Positions 38,161 to 50,888 of a DNA stretch of 64,000 bases are shown here, one piece after another. Source of the DNA: Anisakis pegreffii (taxonomy: Eukaryota > Nematoda > Chromadorea > Rhabditida > Anisakidae); assembly GCA_035041965.1 (NCBI GenBank), contig JAPYMA010000892.1, forward strand, positions 1 to 64,000. The letters run 5' to 3'. The notes below the pieces were generated by a model. It did not search any database, was not told where the DNA came from, and saw nothing but the letters and a program-made list of their open reading frames with translations. Positions within the stretch are counted from its first letter, which is position 1; each line of letters begins with the position of its first letter. A program made the position numbers and the translations under genes.

Positions 38161-41100
38161 GGAAGGGGGAGGTAGTAACTGCGGCCTGCCAGATCGTCAA
38201 AAGAGGTAATAGTGCATCCAAACTTGAGAATCAGTGATGGAAATTTGCGCAGTGAAAATTATTTCCAATGAAAACGTTCTGTTTACACCGATATAGTTTT
38301 ATTGTACGACATGATGAAAGCAAAAATTATGGTCTCATAAATACTTTATTCAACGCCACTAATAAAGGAATATTCTCACTTAATCAGTCACTAATGAAGG
38401 ATTATTCAGCTATTGATTGCCACTATTCGCAGTTTTAACATGAAAATCAGCAAAAAAATGCGCAAGAACGACTACCATGTGGTTTTGCTTTTGCAGATAT
38501 GTGGCAGTAGAAAAGTGACCAAAACACAGAGGTTTAAACTCGATTACGCTGAACTCAAGCTTGATCCTAGACTATAAGCTAGTTTTAGGCTAACACTCAG
38601 CCTCTGGTGCCTTTAAGCTCATAAATACGCTTCAGGTGAGCATATTTTTTGCATTCGACAATAACCGACGCCGTTCCGAGTTGATCTTCTGCACTTTCAA
38701 GGAATCTTTAGGGAATATGTCCTCGAGCAGTACAACTGCAGTGCTTACCGCAAATCATTGCTTATGTTTGTTTCTCGTTCGAAGTTGAATAGTTTTCCTT
38801 GACTCCAGCAATGAAAATGATTCTGGTGTCCTCATTTCGAAGTAGAATCAGGCTCAAAGACCAAACCATCCAGATTGTCAGCAATTCCAGCTTTTGTCGC
38901 AGATATTAAATGCTATTTTGTCTACAATACGAAAGTTCGTTTCCGCGTGTGCAAAACATCGTCCACATCATTCACAGCTCTCTAAAAATATCATACCACT
39001 TTTGTGACACAACTAAATAGCCACAAAATGAATTCAAGCGGAATTCGAATGTCTTAAAGAATTGATAGTTTAGTCGAGTTGTAAGGCTAAGCCAGACGAT
39101 GAAATGCTAGAAAATGAATTGTAGCTGAATGAATTCACGAACGATAGCTCGAGACGTTATCGTGCTGAATTCTCTAAATTTACTGCCATACTTTTATCGT
39201 TTGTTTCTTCTCCTTAGCTGCCAGACACAGCCATCTGACGATAATTATCAGTAATTGGCATTTTTCAACTTCCCAACAAGGCGCCCTCACTGCAAATGTT
39301 CACCAACAATCCGCTGTCTGGCTACGCATTTGACCACTCCACTAGAATCTCAAATGATACTATCTTAAAAATTTGATATTGTCATGAACTTGTGAAAGTA
39401 TTTGAATGCTCAATCACCAAAAAAACTTTGCTAAAAACTGCGTTTTATTTCGCATGAAAAGGATGTTTGTGATTTTTTTCACCATCTTTTTGTTTTTCTT
39501 CTTCTTCTTCTTCAGCAGCAATGCTCTCCTCTTATTGCTTTATATATGAAGTGGTCAGACGACATTCTTTTGAATCAATTAAAAATGTGAAGCATTCAAC
39601 TCCAAATAACATCACATCACATCATTCGTCCCGTTGTCCCTATATAAATGGAAGTTTTGTGATCAAACGCGTTACATTCTCACAATACAATACACATATC
39701 CAAACGCCCATTCACATTCTGTTGATTCCAGAGATTATTTACGCAATTATCGCACGCAAAGTTTGTATTCGGTCGTCATCCGTTGAGCATTTCCACCGAT
39801 AACAACTCCGTGTTGGGTATTGTTCCGTTGCACATATTTAGTGGCCAAATAATATTCCATTCCAAGAATGCGTCTCCGGGAATCGCTAATAAATATGCTC
39901 AGCGAGTTCGTTGGCTTGAATAAGACACCAGACTTTAAATTGAACGCCAAATCGACGCAATTCATCGCTGAAGCAGTAGCTGCAGAGTCGAGACGCTATT
40001 CGAAGATTGAGCTTAGAGTTTGTTGATTTTTTTTTTGAATTGTTCATTTGATTCATTTGATATTCATTCATTTGATTAATTGCTCGTTTATTTGTTCATG
40101 TTTTCTTTTTTGAAAATATATTCGTTGGAATTTGATTGAAATAATACATTCGAGAGAATTTTTAGTGAAAAACAAGAGTGACCTTGTAGGTGAATCTGTT
40201 AGTGTAATTGAATTGTTCAGATAGTATCCAAAAATAAGTTCAGAGCAGAATCAGATATGTGGTTTGCGCATAATGTTAGTGACTATTCATATCCTGGTTT
40301 GGCTGGGAGGCAGATCTGATTTCAGAGAGGGATCTAACCTCTCTGGTGTCACATTGTTCCTATGGCTGAGGCAAGAGCTTGTTGAATCGGTGCAAAGTTG
40401 ATTTTTGAAATTCTGATCAATCATTGTATTTTGTGGTGTGCATAATGCAGATTTCGTACGATCGAAACTTGCTGTATTTAATAATATCATTCTTACTGCT
40501 GAAAATGCGTTTGAGATTTTTGCTGTACTTAATATGTGAACTTTCGTTCCGTGAAGCATTTTGTTTTTAACTGTAGAAGAGAGTTGTGTTCTCTGGATTC
40601 ACTCCAGACTTCAACACACCTTGAAAAAGGGCATTTATTGATATGATACTGATGTTGGGAGTGTTTCTGTCAATGCAATATTTTAAGAATGACAATAATA
40701 CAAAATTACTAGAATGAATTTTGTGAATGACTAAAATTCTTCTGTAATCTCAAAAACAATCTTGCTGCAAAGTTTTGAGTATCGTTGCGGCTGGAAGCTT
40801 TATTATAGAATTCTATAAGTTTTATTAACATTTACAAAAGATATGATTTCTGAAATTCACTTTAGAAGTTAATGAAAAAATCTTCTTTGAATGGTAATTT
40901 TTCTAAAGTAGTGATTCTTGCTGATAGATTCCTGTTTTCCTGAGAACCATACAAAATCGGGCAATAAATTTCCAAGTGAAATATTTTGTCAAAAACTGAA
41001 AAATGTTGCGGTCAAAAACTGGTGAAACTTGTCAAAGACTCAGACAGTCAAAATGAAAAAATTCAACCACTTTGATGTTGATATTCTGGTTTTTTTTTCC

Positions 41101-41368
41101 AAATTTATTTCCGTTGGTATAACGAAGAGTTTCGACATGTTCCAGTGAGACAAATAAAACTTCACTAGAATAGAAAAAACTTTTCCAGGTACTTCCCATC
41201 ATCAATTACCTAAAAAACCGTAGTGAATAAGTGATAAAAACGATTTCTTACGATCAGTTTTTCGTCTAATTGATATCCGCTAATGAGCAATAGCTCAGGG
41301 GCCAACTTACTTCAGTCCAAGCATATGTCTGCAGTTGCCTTTTGCTGGGAAATAAGCTCTAAGCAAGC
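38161..41368. other. Intergenic, no gene seen
   Basis: AT-rich with a CTT run near 39497-39513. No exon-like conserved coding segment found on either strand. Confidence 0.4.
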
Positions 41369-41712
41369 ATGAAATTAGCTCCGCTCACAAGCGGAAACAC
41401 ACTTCAACTTCATGTCGGTAAAGCTTGTTCGACTAAAGAATGCATCCGATCCATCAGTTCATGTAACGAAATAGAATTCCTAACTGAAAATAAGCAACTT
41501 TACTTTAAGACTTCACCGGACGCTCAAATGCGTCACCGAACGCACTCAATGAACACCGAACACCACCGTCGTCCATCCCAAGAAGTCAGTCTAAATCCGT
41601 CGTTCAGACGCCTCTCTGAGCCATCCGTACCGACGCCACGTGCAGCCACAATGTCTTTGATGCCAAAACTTGATAGAATCCGAAAGCGCATCTCGCAGTC
41701 ATTCGGTAAACT
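41369..41712 (+). CDS. Candidate exon of an unrecognised Ser/Arg-rich protein
   Basis: Open from ATG at 41369 to a good donor (TTCG|GTAAAC) at 41712. The second half is clearly protein-like, with RHRTHS, HHRRPSQE, FRRLSEPSVPTPR and RIRKRISQSF, several of them basophilic-kinase or 14-3-3-type sites. An upstream in-frame stop lies nine bases before the ATG. The real exon may start later, for example after TTTACTTTAAG at 41510. Family unknown. It does not join the candidate exon at 42349 directly, because the phases do not fit. Confidence 0.4.
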
Positions 41713-42348
41713 TTAATTAATTTCATCAACCAATCATGTCACTTCGATTGTGATTTGCACTCGTTTTTGACGAAGAGTTGCAATTTGCAAATGATTGTAT
41801 TGCCAGCGAATGAACCTAATTGAAATCATCGTGCAACACTATTATCAAGTGTTTTTTGTGCGGCGATTGTCAATGCTCATTTCGCTGCTTCAGTTGAGAA
41901 GTTAAGCAGAAAATTTGATGGCAAAAAAGTTCTCTGCGTGTCAAAATTGTAAAGATTCATACCACTATGGTGATCATTTCGATGAGACTTGCGCTAATAT
42001 TAAACTCATCGCTAATGACACATGAAATATTCGAAAATTTTAGGCATGCAATGAATTGGTGATCAAATTATTACTGCAATATCAAATAATATTTACAAGA
42101 ACATTACATAAATTTTCATCAATATCAGTGCATAGGAATTTATTTAGCTGATTCAAAACGTTCAGTTCGATAATGATTTGCTTTTTGCATGCAACTTTCA
42201 ACCGCAAATTTACTTTGATAAATCATCGTAATGAAAGGATGTTTCGAATATGAATTAAACTAGTGATCGAAATAAGAAGTGGTAGTCAAGATGAGAGATC
42301 AAATATTATAGTAGAGCCATACTGAATTGACGTTTTCGATTGAACAGA

Positions 42349-42537
42349 CAACATGAACACTCAGTTTCAGAGCGTGATGACAAACGAAGAGATTCGATGT
42401 TGTCTGAAGAAGACGCTGAAATTGAAAGTATGTTGAAGTATCGTCGCCAAAGACATCAACGACGCGGTTCTGAAACATTTTGTGGTTCGGTTGCAGTTTA
42501 TTCGAATAATTTCGGTGCTATCAATACACGTCTTTGA
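42349..42537 (+). CDS. Candidate second exon, Ser/Arg/Glu-rich, ends at stop
   Basis: After the acceptor GATTGAACAG, one frame reads QHEHSVSERDDKRRD, then a stretch ending MLKYRRQRHQRRGSETFC and a stop at 42535-42537. Its RRDS and RRGS sites resemble the candidate exon at 41.4 kb. That exon ends in phase 1 and this frame needs two bases from the previous exon, so an unseen exon would have to lie between them. A different frame (phase-compatible, ending at a GTATGT donor near 42429) is possible but gives a less protein-like peptide. Confidence 0.4.
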   Translation, partial: QHEHSVSERDDKRRDSMLSEEDAEIESMLKYRRQRHQRRGSETFCGSVAVYSNNFGAINTRL

Positions 42538-43919
42538 AATTATTCAACCAAACAAAAAGCACATGCACATTGATCACGCACATAAATTTCATCAGACACG
42601 TCTCTTTTCCATTGAATTTTCCAATTTCATTGAAAAATTTTCCATTTTCTCGTCGCAATTTTTTGTTTTTCTCTTTTTTGTTCCATATTTTTATTCCGCG
42701 GTTATTTGTTGGAGCGTCATTTTCAAAGCGGAAATTCTCCCATCAAAATTTGTCGCTCTTCGTTTGGATTCAAGCAAAAATGAGTGAGAGGATAACTCGC
42801 AATAGGAGTTTGCATTTTCCGAAGTCTCTCTCGAATCTGTTATCTAATTCATGCGCACGCTAGTAATGCATGTCTTTAGTCGGTCACGGGGTCACGATAA
42901 GCACAACGTTTTGCAAGTTTTGTGCTGACTTTTGCATAGGACAATATAAGTGAATGAATTATCAAGAAATGAAAATAAATTTGACTAAATAGTTTCGATT
43001 CACTACTCCATCGCAAAAATTTGTTCGTTCATCTAACAGATTGTACTCCAAACGATGCATATTCATATTTCTGAATTTCATTTATAATTCCTTTTCTAAA
43101 TGTCGAATATTTGCCTCATCATACCCACTCATCATTCATCATTTTTACGTGTAAACCACTTTTGATAAAATGATCTCTTTTCATGTCGTTAATGAAACAC
43201 CATTATTTTGTAATATTCCCGTTGTTTGTTTATTATTATTGAATTTCTACTCGCTGAATTCCATTGAAGTTGTTTATTACTTGTTTATTGAAGTTGTTTA
43301 TTACAGTTATTTTGCGATTGTAATTAATTATTCCTCGCTCTGTTGTGATTGTTTTTATTTGATGCATTCATCGTACTGTTTTTACTTGATGCAATCGGCA
43401 GTGATGCTGTTTAAAAGGCCGCAAAAAACGAAATAAACGTTAATAAACGTTTTAATTGGTGTAAAAATCAATCCACAGAGCAGTAAAGTGAAAGGAGTGG
43501 AATGGAATGGATGTGGAGAAATTCCGATGGAAATGATATCGTTTCACTGCATTCTTCATGTGCACTCAACTCAATTTTCACGAATTTCTTATGCTGTTTG
43601 TTCCAACTATCAGTGTATTAATTTCTCATAAGCATGTAAAATCAGTGCGAGGGGAGAGCAGAAAACTCAATCAATCGAGAATGATTTAATTGAATTATAT
43701 TTCATTTGATCGCGTACATGAAAACAATATACAATACGAATGCATCGTTGAATTTGTCAATGCCAGATGTCTGTTCACATTTCATGATCAAAGAAACCAG
43801 TTCCAGTTGAAAGTTCACGTCATACCTAAACATTCCAAGTCATCATTCCGATACCCCTTGCTGACAAAGTGCATGAGTGCAATCAAGACTTTGAGTTAGA
43901 AAGGCTTCACAAACGAAAT
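42538..43919. other. Intergenic, no gene seen
   Basis: T-rich sequence. A 20-bp word around TTGAAGTTGTTTATTACT is repeated near 43265 and 43289, and TTTGATGCA/TTGATGCA words repeat near 43360-43395. No supported gene. Confidence 0.4.
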
Positions 43920-44790
43920 TATAAGATTATATGAAAAATTATATGGTAGAACGCCGTTGTGATGGTGTTTTTTAACTCGAGTATTTAAATGCGGTTAGTT
44001 GATGGCAACACTCTCCTTCTCCTATTTTCTGACTATCATTAGCTCGTCTGGGCTTAACGGGGTTTTCATTCGTTTTAACATGGTTTTCATTCTTTTCCTT
44101 GTTGTTACAATCACTCTCATAGCTTTTATCACCAACAGTGTTCTCTTCCGCTAATTTCTCAATCATTTCACTCAACAATTAAAGTCGAATTCTCATTCTA
44201 TCAAATACACTCTATAATTGATCATTTGACTGTCGAACGTTGTTGAGCAATGATATTTGATTGTTGTATTGTTGATTTCGGCTGTCAACACATCCAATGA
44301 ATAGTATATGCTACAGAATAAGAAACTGATTCGAACTGTGAAGTGAAATGAAACAAAGTGAATGAGAAAAACTCATCAAGAGAACGATATTCGCAGGTAA
44401 TAGCTATGAGAGCGAATAGAACACGTCTGAAAAGAATGAGAGTTCATCTGAATCAGTTTGAAGTGAGCGTATCAGAGACAATAGCTTTTTATGCAATCAT
44501 GATTGATTGCAATGCTGAGAACACAACGTTGAATACCATCATGAACGTGCTAACAAGATCTGAAGTTAACCTATGCGATTCCCATATGCAATGATAATGA
44601 AGGAAAGTGATCAAGAAGATCCGGGAATTGACATCACCTAGAACCGATTCATGAAATGTGATTCCAAGAAGGCTCATTGCCACCGTGTACAAATTAAACT
44701 GATTATGAGAGCAATAAACTTTCAAACATTGTGTTTAAAATCGGTGAGAAATTTCCAGACCGGTTTTCGTTCGTTCCTGATGTTTAATTA
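43920..44790. repeat. Dispersed repeat family B, copy 3
   Basis: Collinear with copy 1: AGAACGCCGTTGTGATGGTG, GTATTTAAATGCGGTTAGTT, GGCTTAACGGGGTTTTCATT and later AACTCATCAAGAGAACGATA. It lacks the CAGTG end, so it is truncated on the left. Confidence 0.8.
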
Positions 44791-47722
44791 CAAATATTTA
44801 GCATCGATTCTGATTTGGCGTTGAATTTTTGTGCCTAAACCAGTCAAAGGGATGGCCAAAGAAATATTCACGAGAACTAATAGCAAAACATCCCGACATC
44901 CAATGTTATTATCACATGCACATCATGGACAAAGTGAACTTCATGTTGCGAAAATTCATAAATAACAAATCTCCAAAGTAATTCGTGCGTGCAAAACAGA
45001 ATAATGCGATTTATTTGAATGCTTCCTTATGAACTGAAGGAACGTGAACGAAAAACTGAGACAATCCAAAAATAATTGCTTCTTCATAAGATTTCTTAAG
45101 CAATTTATCATTGTGCTGTTCATTTTCTTAATTTCGTTTTCTTACGAATTCTTCCATTAAAATAAAATGTATAACAAAAGTTTTTATGCATTACATTGTT
45201 GATTTATATATGGATTGATCACACTGAATGCTGATAGCGGAGAATTGTTGCGCATTAATTAACTTGATTTTTAAATTCTTGTTCGAACGACAAAACAACG
45301 ACAGAGACCTTCGAGGTTCTCTTTTATTCACAGTTTCACAATGACTCGAAGCGTTTTGCAAATTATAAATTGACAGGGTGATTTAATTAAGGATCTAGCG
45401 AGATCATTCAAGATTCAAGATCATTCAAGACAATCGATACTGTGATGTTTATTAATGCCTAGTGACCTTTACCGAATTCGTCATAATTTATCGAAGATTG
45501 ACGAATTTGAAGGAGAATGGGACGAATTTCAAATGTTACTCCATTTCAGTTATTGTCAAATGTCATCACTGCTCTCGTTATAAAAACTCACTGAATTCGG
45601 ATGGAATTTTTTGTCGTGCTGGCACGCAGATGAGACAGATAGTGAATTGCCGCCAGGTGTCATTGCCGAGGTGCTGATTTTCCGTGAACCACTCAAGGAT
45701 ATCAGGTGGTAAATGGGTCAGAAAGTTTATCAATGAGACCGGATATTGTTGAGTAAATGTACGAGATGCATTTGTGAATGATTTGTGAATGATTTTGAAA
45801 TGATAATTTTTTGAGCGAGAAATATCAGTTTGAGCAACAAAAAAAAAGATGTTAAAAATCTCTCGCACGAAACTGCGTAAAAGCCGTCTGAATGGCGCCT
45901 GTGAATGAAGTGCAACTATTCGTGCTCTGTCACCAAATCGGGTTGAGTCTTCAACTGAAACGACATATCGAATCAGTCATTCGTGTTTGATTTAAACAAC
46001 ATCATTATTCTTCATCTTATCATTTCGACTTTTAACACCAATGAATTGTTTCTGATACTTGAAAATGGTGAACTCATTAATCCAACGAGTGTATTTGATT
46101 ATTTCAAATGATGAACATGGAGATTAATGGAGAGTATTTCGGAAGACACTCGATCTTGATTTGTTCTTTCATCGCAAAATGTATTTTAGTAGTGTAAGGT
46201 TTATTGCCGACTAAAAAATATGTACTCGGAGCTGACTTCAGCAATAGAGTTCTTAATTAAAATCCATCAGCTTAATTAAAATCCATCAACCTAGTTACAT
46301 TTATTGCTTAATAAAAATTGACTGCGATCTGCTTGCTCACTCAGCTAGTGGAATGGTTCGCTATGGCAACTCTCATTAGTGCTGCACAACCAGATGAAAA
46401 TCTGATTAATCTAAGTAATCAAGATAATTACCGTTGATCAAAGCACTAATTGAAATTAATTGTGAACTTAACAGAAATTTGTCGAATTCAACTACTTCCA
46501 ATCCAATCTAGTTTTAAGTGATATCACGTGATAACATCTAATAATAGCAAATAATGGTATTGTTTTCTCTACACTCGGATCGCACGACGACAGCTTCAAG
46601 TGAAAATAACAATGTTTTTATGTCACTTACGATTAGAGTTTAATTGGTTATTTTTATAATCATTCACGCCATTGATCATTGATAGCAACTAAGCTTTGAT
46701 CACTTAGAGTATTTCGAGTGATAATTATGATAATAACATCAACAATTCATCACTTTCGTTATAATCATACATACATAGCATAACAGGGATCAGAAACCAT
46801 TTCTTTCTCACCAACAACACATCTGAATAATTCAGAGATGTCGAATAGGCTGACTTTAATTCTATTTGCTATTTGATTTGAACTATCTGATTTGGATCAT
46901 ATTAGATCGATCGTTCTCACAAAAGAACTATTCCCCTTCATTGAATTTAAAGATATCATAGGAGGGACTAAGGTTGATTGGTTCTGTTTTCACAGATCTT
47001 CCACAATTGTCCAATAATGTTTGCAAAATGCTTCTCCGGCCGTATGAAATTGATTCCACCAATAAGACTTCAAATTATGGCAATTCAATCCATTGATATC
47101 ATTCTGATTTGTTGCTAAGAAGTGATGGGTTGTTAGAAGGTACCATTATGTACATTGTTGGAAGGGGAATGACGGTGTGCGACATGCTCAAAGAGGTGCC
47201 CATGCAATCCAAGAGTGTGAGGAGAACCAGTGTATTGGACTGAATGATTTGGCATCTGATCATGTGTGCTTGCGATCAAACTCCTCTGTTATTATTTCAG
47301 TTGCCGCAAATATTCAACCTTGAATGTTTCGTGAACTGAATACATTCCGATCTGTTGTTTTCAAAACAAAAATCAATTTGCTTAATTGATTGCTTCAAAA
47401 ATAGCAAAATCCCAATATTCCCAAATGTACTTCTAGCATGGATATTATTCTCAAAAGAGTCGAAAATGCGGAATTAAACAAATCAGATGAAAAGTACATT
47501 TTGAAATATTATTACATTGACTGCAATAGGCCTTGCGCTTTAACAAATAAACACATGCGATCGAAAATGATTGAAACTATTTGAAATCGCAATCAAAAAA
47601 AAACGAAGTGATTAGAAAAAAAGCAAAATTACAAGTAATAAGATCACAAATATGCTCTCACAATACGAATGGCGAGGTTCAGAGGCAATCTTATGTTCGA
47701 CTCAAAACTTGCGACAGATGAA
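44791..47722. other. Intergenic, no gene seen
   Basis: Contains a small duplication TTAATTAAAATCCATCA near 46255-46288 and repeated ATTCAAGAT words near 45405-45430. A minus-strand open frame at 45578-45868 has no recognisable domain. The proximal part near 47722 should be the 3' UTR of the glycohydrolase gene. Confidence 0.4.
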
Positions 47723-49892
47723 TTAAGAAAGCTCGAGGAGTTGTGGCACTATTTCGTCGACATTGTACGACAGGCCGAGTGAGGATGGTCGAGGTGTTGC
47801 CTGACGAACGGTTTGCAACCAAGCCGATGGAATTGCATCAACGCCGAAACGAGCACCTTAAATTGTTGAACACTTCAACGATTCTGGGATCTTATTGTGG
47901 CTAGATGAAGTCGAAATCAATGGAGTCATGAAAAAGGGAAAAAAATAAATATTTCAATTTGTGGCGCATTGAAATATAGACGAGTTGAAACATATAAAAT
48001 CAAATTTGGAAAAAGGCTCAAAGAAGTTCCAGGAACGACCGACCAAGCATTGCAGCGACAATACATCCGTTCGTATCTGTGTCACCACCGCGTGAAACTG
48101 CATTCAAAAGGCCCGTATAAAATGATGGCGCATTTAGCAATTCATGAAAAGCACTCTGAAATTTGCTTTTGTGATTTAGAAGTGACCGAAATGACAACGA
48201 ATTTCAAGGAATTCGGGCAAGACATCGGAAACTGAAAGCCTTCAAAGTCTCCGTTGAGATTTTGTCTTGTGAGTTTGTTGGATAAGAGTAAGCGTAATGA
48301 TGACCTGAAGTGCTACACCAATATAACCCATCATCTTGGTGTCACCGTTTATCAACACTCCTCTCGCTTTCACCGGAATTGCTTCGCGTTTCGCACATCT
48401 GAGAATATCTTTCACTGTATCATTCTGAGAAATTTCAACGGCTGCTTTGAACGCTTCCTGCAGCAGATATCGTGAATGGGAGAAAACTCTCAATTAAAAT
48501 GATGTTGATTCCCACTTCTCTGATTCCGCATTTGAGTATGTAATCAATCACCAAAACTGCTGGTAATGATCGAATACACTTCACTGAAAAAATGAAGGCC
48601 CGAGGAGTTTATGGTTTCTGAGTAGTCTATTGCTTTAAGATTAACAATTCTCTGAGACTTTATGATCTCTGGTTTTACGGATCTTCGGCTCTTAAAAAGG
48701 ATTTTGTTGATGACTGAAAAGTTGAGCTCCAATTATTTAGAGAAAGCCATACAAGTGGCGTTCTATCGTTGATAAGTTCGCGAACTGCTGCCACATAAGC
48801 CGTTACGGCATCGACACAGACTGGAGCACAGTGCGTTAGGATACAGTCTTCCCTTACCATCTCTTTCATTCTAAATTTTGAACTCCACATTATTCAAATG
48901 AAAAGCAATTAATTTTGAAACAGTTCTGGATGAGCTGCATGACTTTCGAGAAGATAATTTCAGAGGAGTGTCCTCTCATTTTGGCATTTTTTGAAATGCT
49001 ATCAATGATTGAATGACCATTTTAGATGGGTCAGCAAGAAAAAAGCAGCCATTAACTTGAGGATGCACAGCAAACTTGATAAGATTTGAAAGTGTGGTGT
49101 TGTTGCAGCTGAATGCTTTCTTTGATTTCACTCATTAACTGATAAGCTGAGACTGACTCACTTATCAACTGATAAATGCGCCGAGGCGATGGCAATTGGT
49201 GAGATCCGCATTAGACATCCATTACTGGCACTGTCCGCGTTATGCTGACGAACGTTTTCGATCACTTCCTTGTGGACTGCACATTTCGCCTTGGCATCGA
49301 GCGTGTCGATCCAGTTGCTTGGTAAACGAGATTCTGAATTCAACTTCTAAGCTTCCTCAATCATTCACACTTTGCAAATCTTCTTCAACGTCGGACCTCT
49401 TAAAGTGACCAGCTCTATCATCTACTCGAAACTTTATACGAACTAACTGATTTCAAGAGCATTTCTTGTGGCAACACCAATATCCGGTGGTGTGGATTGT
49501 TGCCATGCGACATAGGCGCATGCAACGTCCGGAGCGTTGAAGCTCTTACAACGACACAAACTTGCGGCCAATGAAAATGCCATTTCTGAATCATCGGTTA
49601 TCTGAAAGAGTTATGAATACGATCTGAACTATGTGCAATATCATCTAATTCCATTTCAATTTCATGATGGGTAAGCTGCATGGGATAGCATAAGGCAAGC
49701 ATTCCGGCTCACCTGTCCAGGTGTCATCTTGAAAGGTCCACCACCAAGAATTGGCAAGAACTGTTGCTTTGAGTCGAGATCTTTTTTGATCTTTGCCTGA
49801 GTGTTTACGGCTGATAGAAACTCGTAGCGAGTACCGAGTGCGTCACCGATTAATTGACCATAAAGGCATCCGATTGCCTTGTTTCTATTCAT
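47723..49892 (-). CDS. ADP-ribosylglycohydrolase (ARH/DraG family), 7 exons
   Basis: Exons 49892-49713, 49601-49448, 49333-49162, 48870-48753, 48457-48305, 48155-48044 and 47856-47723 join with matching phases to a 340-residue protein, the normal size for this family. ARH enzymes are binuclear-metal hydrolases that remove ADP-ribose from proteins or small molecules. Visible motifs are GQLIGDALG (12-20), metal-binding ITDDSEM (61-67), SNGCLMRISPIAIA in exon 3, ILTHCAP in exon 4, and metal-binding GGDTDTN (282-288) in exon 6. The last exon has ARFGVDAIPSAW, a common C-terminal motif of the family. All catalytic ligands are present. The acceptor of the last exon is TTTAAG. The start ATG has TTTAAG two bases upstream, a possible trans-splice site. 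It is divergent from TBCA. Arginine, serine or O-acetyl-ADP-ribose specificity cannot be told from sequence alone. Confidence 0.92.
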
Positions 49893-50888
49893 CTCTTAAA
49901 TTTTCAATTATTTGTCTCTTTTGTGGAGATTCATTTTGGATTTCGATTCATTATTGAGCTGAATGTGAATCATCAATTTGAATTTAATCATGAACTGTTA
50001 CGGATTAAACGATGAATAATTGATCAATTTTTGACGAATTCGATTCGTTCATATTAGCTTTCACATCGACAATATCACAATCTTTCACATTACCATACAT
50101 CAAGTGAACTATTAATCTCAAAAATCAGCTGCAAGCCAGGCCGCATGATCACGGGAATAGCACATTTAACAGAGGCAAACATTGGATAAAATGCGTAATT
50201 GCATGATTCATCAACAGTTTTGATTTTACACATTCAATTTTTTAAGGAATTATTTTATTTGCTCTAAAATCCATTCGAAAAGACTATCTCAGTCTGACTT
50301 CTAACCGTTTATTTAAGTCCGATTCATTTACTCTTACTGAATGCGGGTTTCGATGGGGAAGAAAAAAGAAAAGGGGGAGGAAGGGGCAAGTAAAAAGAGT
50401 ACCAGTGAAGTGACAGCTGCATAATATTTAGCTGTGAGAGAGAGTTCGTTGAAAATTCGTAGCATTCACGCAAAAAGCATATGCCTTTGCAAATTGCATT
50501 GAAATTGCTGTCTTATTGCAATGCTGCAAAGAAGTTTTGTTTTCCTATAGTTTTCAGTGGAATTTAAGTGTTGGGGATTGGAATTCTTGTGGCAGGGATA
50601 TTGTTAATATCATATTACAGAAAATAAATGTGTGTTTCTATTAAGACGAACTGTTTTAAATGAGCATTCGGTCGATAATTTATATTATTTTCTTTTCCTT
50701 CGCATAATTTTGTGCAACGGTTGCGCAATATTTTGTCATAAACCGACAAGTTTCTTGTTGTATCAACCGTGATCACAGATTATTTATTCAGTTTTTTGAT
50801 TTGTTCATTTTAAGATTCTCCGATGAATCCGAGTACGTTTGTCTGGAGAAGATTTTCGTCTTCATACATTATGCTGTGTTATTTTCAG
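49893..50888. promoter_or_regulatory. Shared upstream region of two divergent genes
   Basis: About 1 kb separates the start codons of the glycohydrolase (minus) and TBCA (plus). It must hold both promoters. There is a purine-rich tract near 50355-50400. I recognise no specific factor site. Confidence 0.5.
50880..50888 (+). promoter_or_regulatory. Probable trans-splice acceptor at the TBCA start codon
   Basis: TATTTTCAG ends exactly one base before the ATG at 50889. With SL1 added, the mRNA would have no 5' UTR of its own. An upstream cis-spliced non-coding exon is the alternative. Confidence 0.6.

Noticed and set aside
47969..48235. Plus-strand open frame of 88 codons, first suspected to be a transposase relic
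   Set aside because: It is antisense to glycohydrolase exon 6; the reverse strand reads GGDTDTN with correct splice sites.
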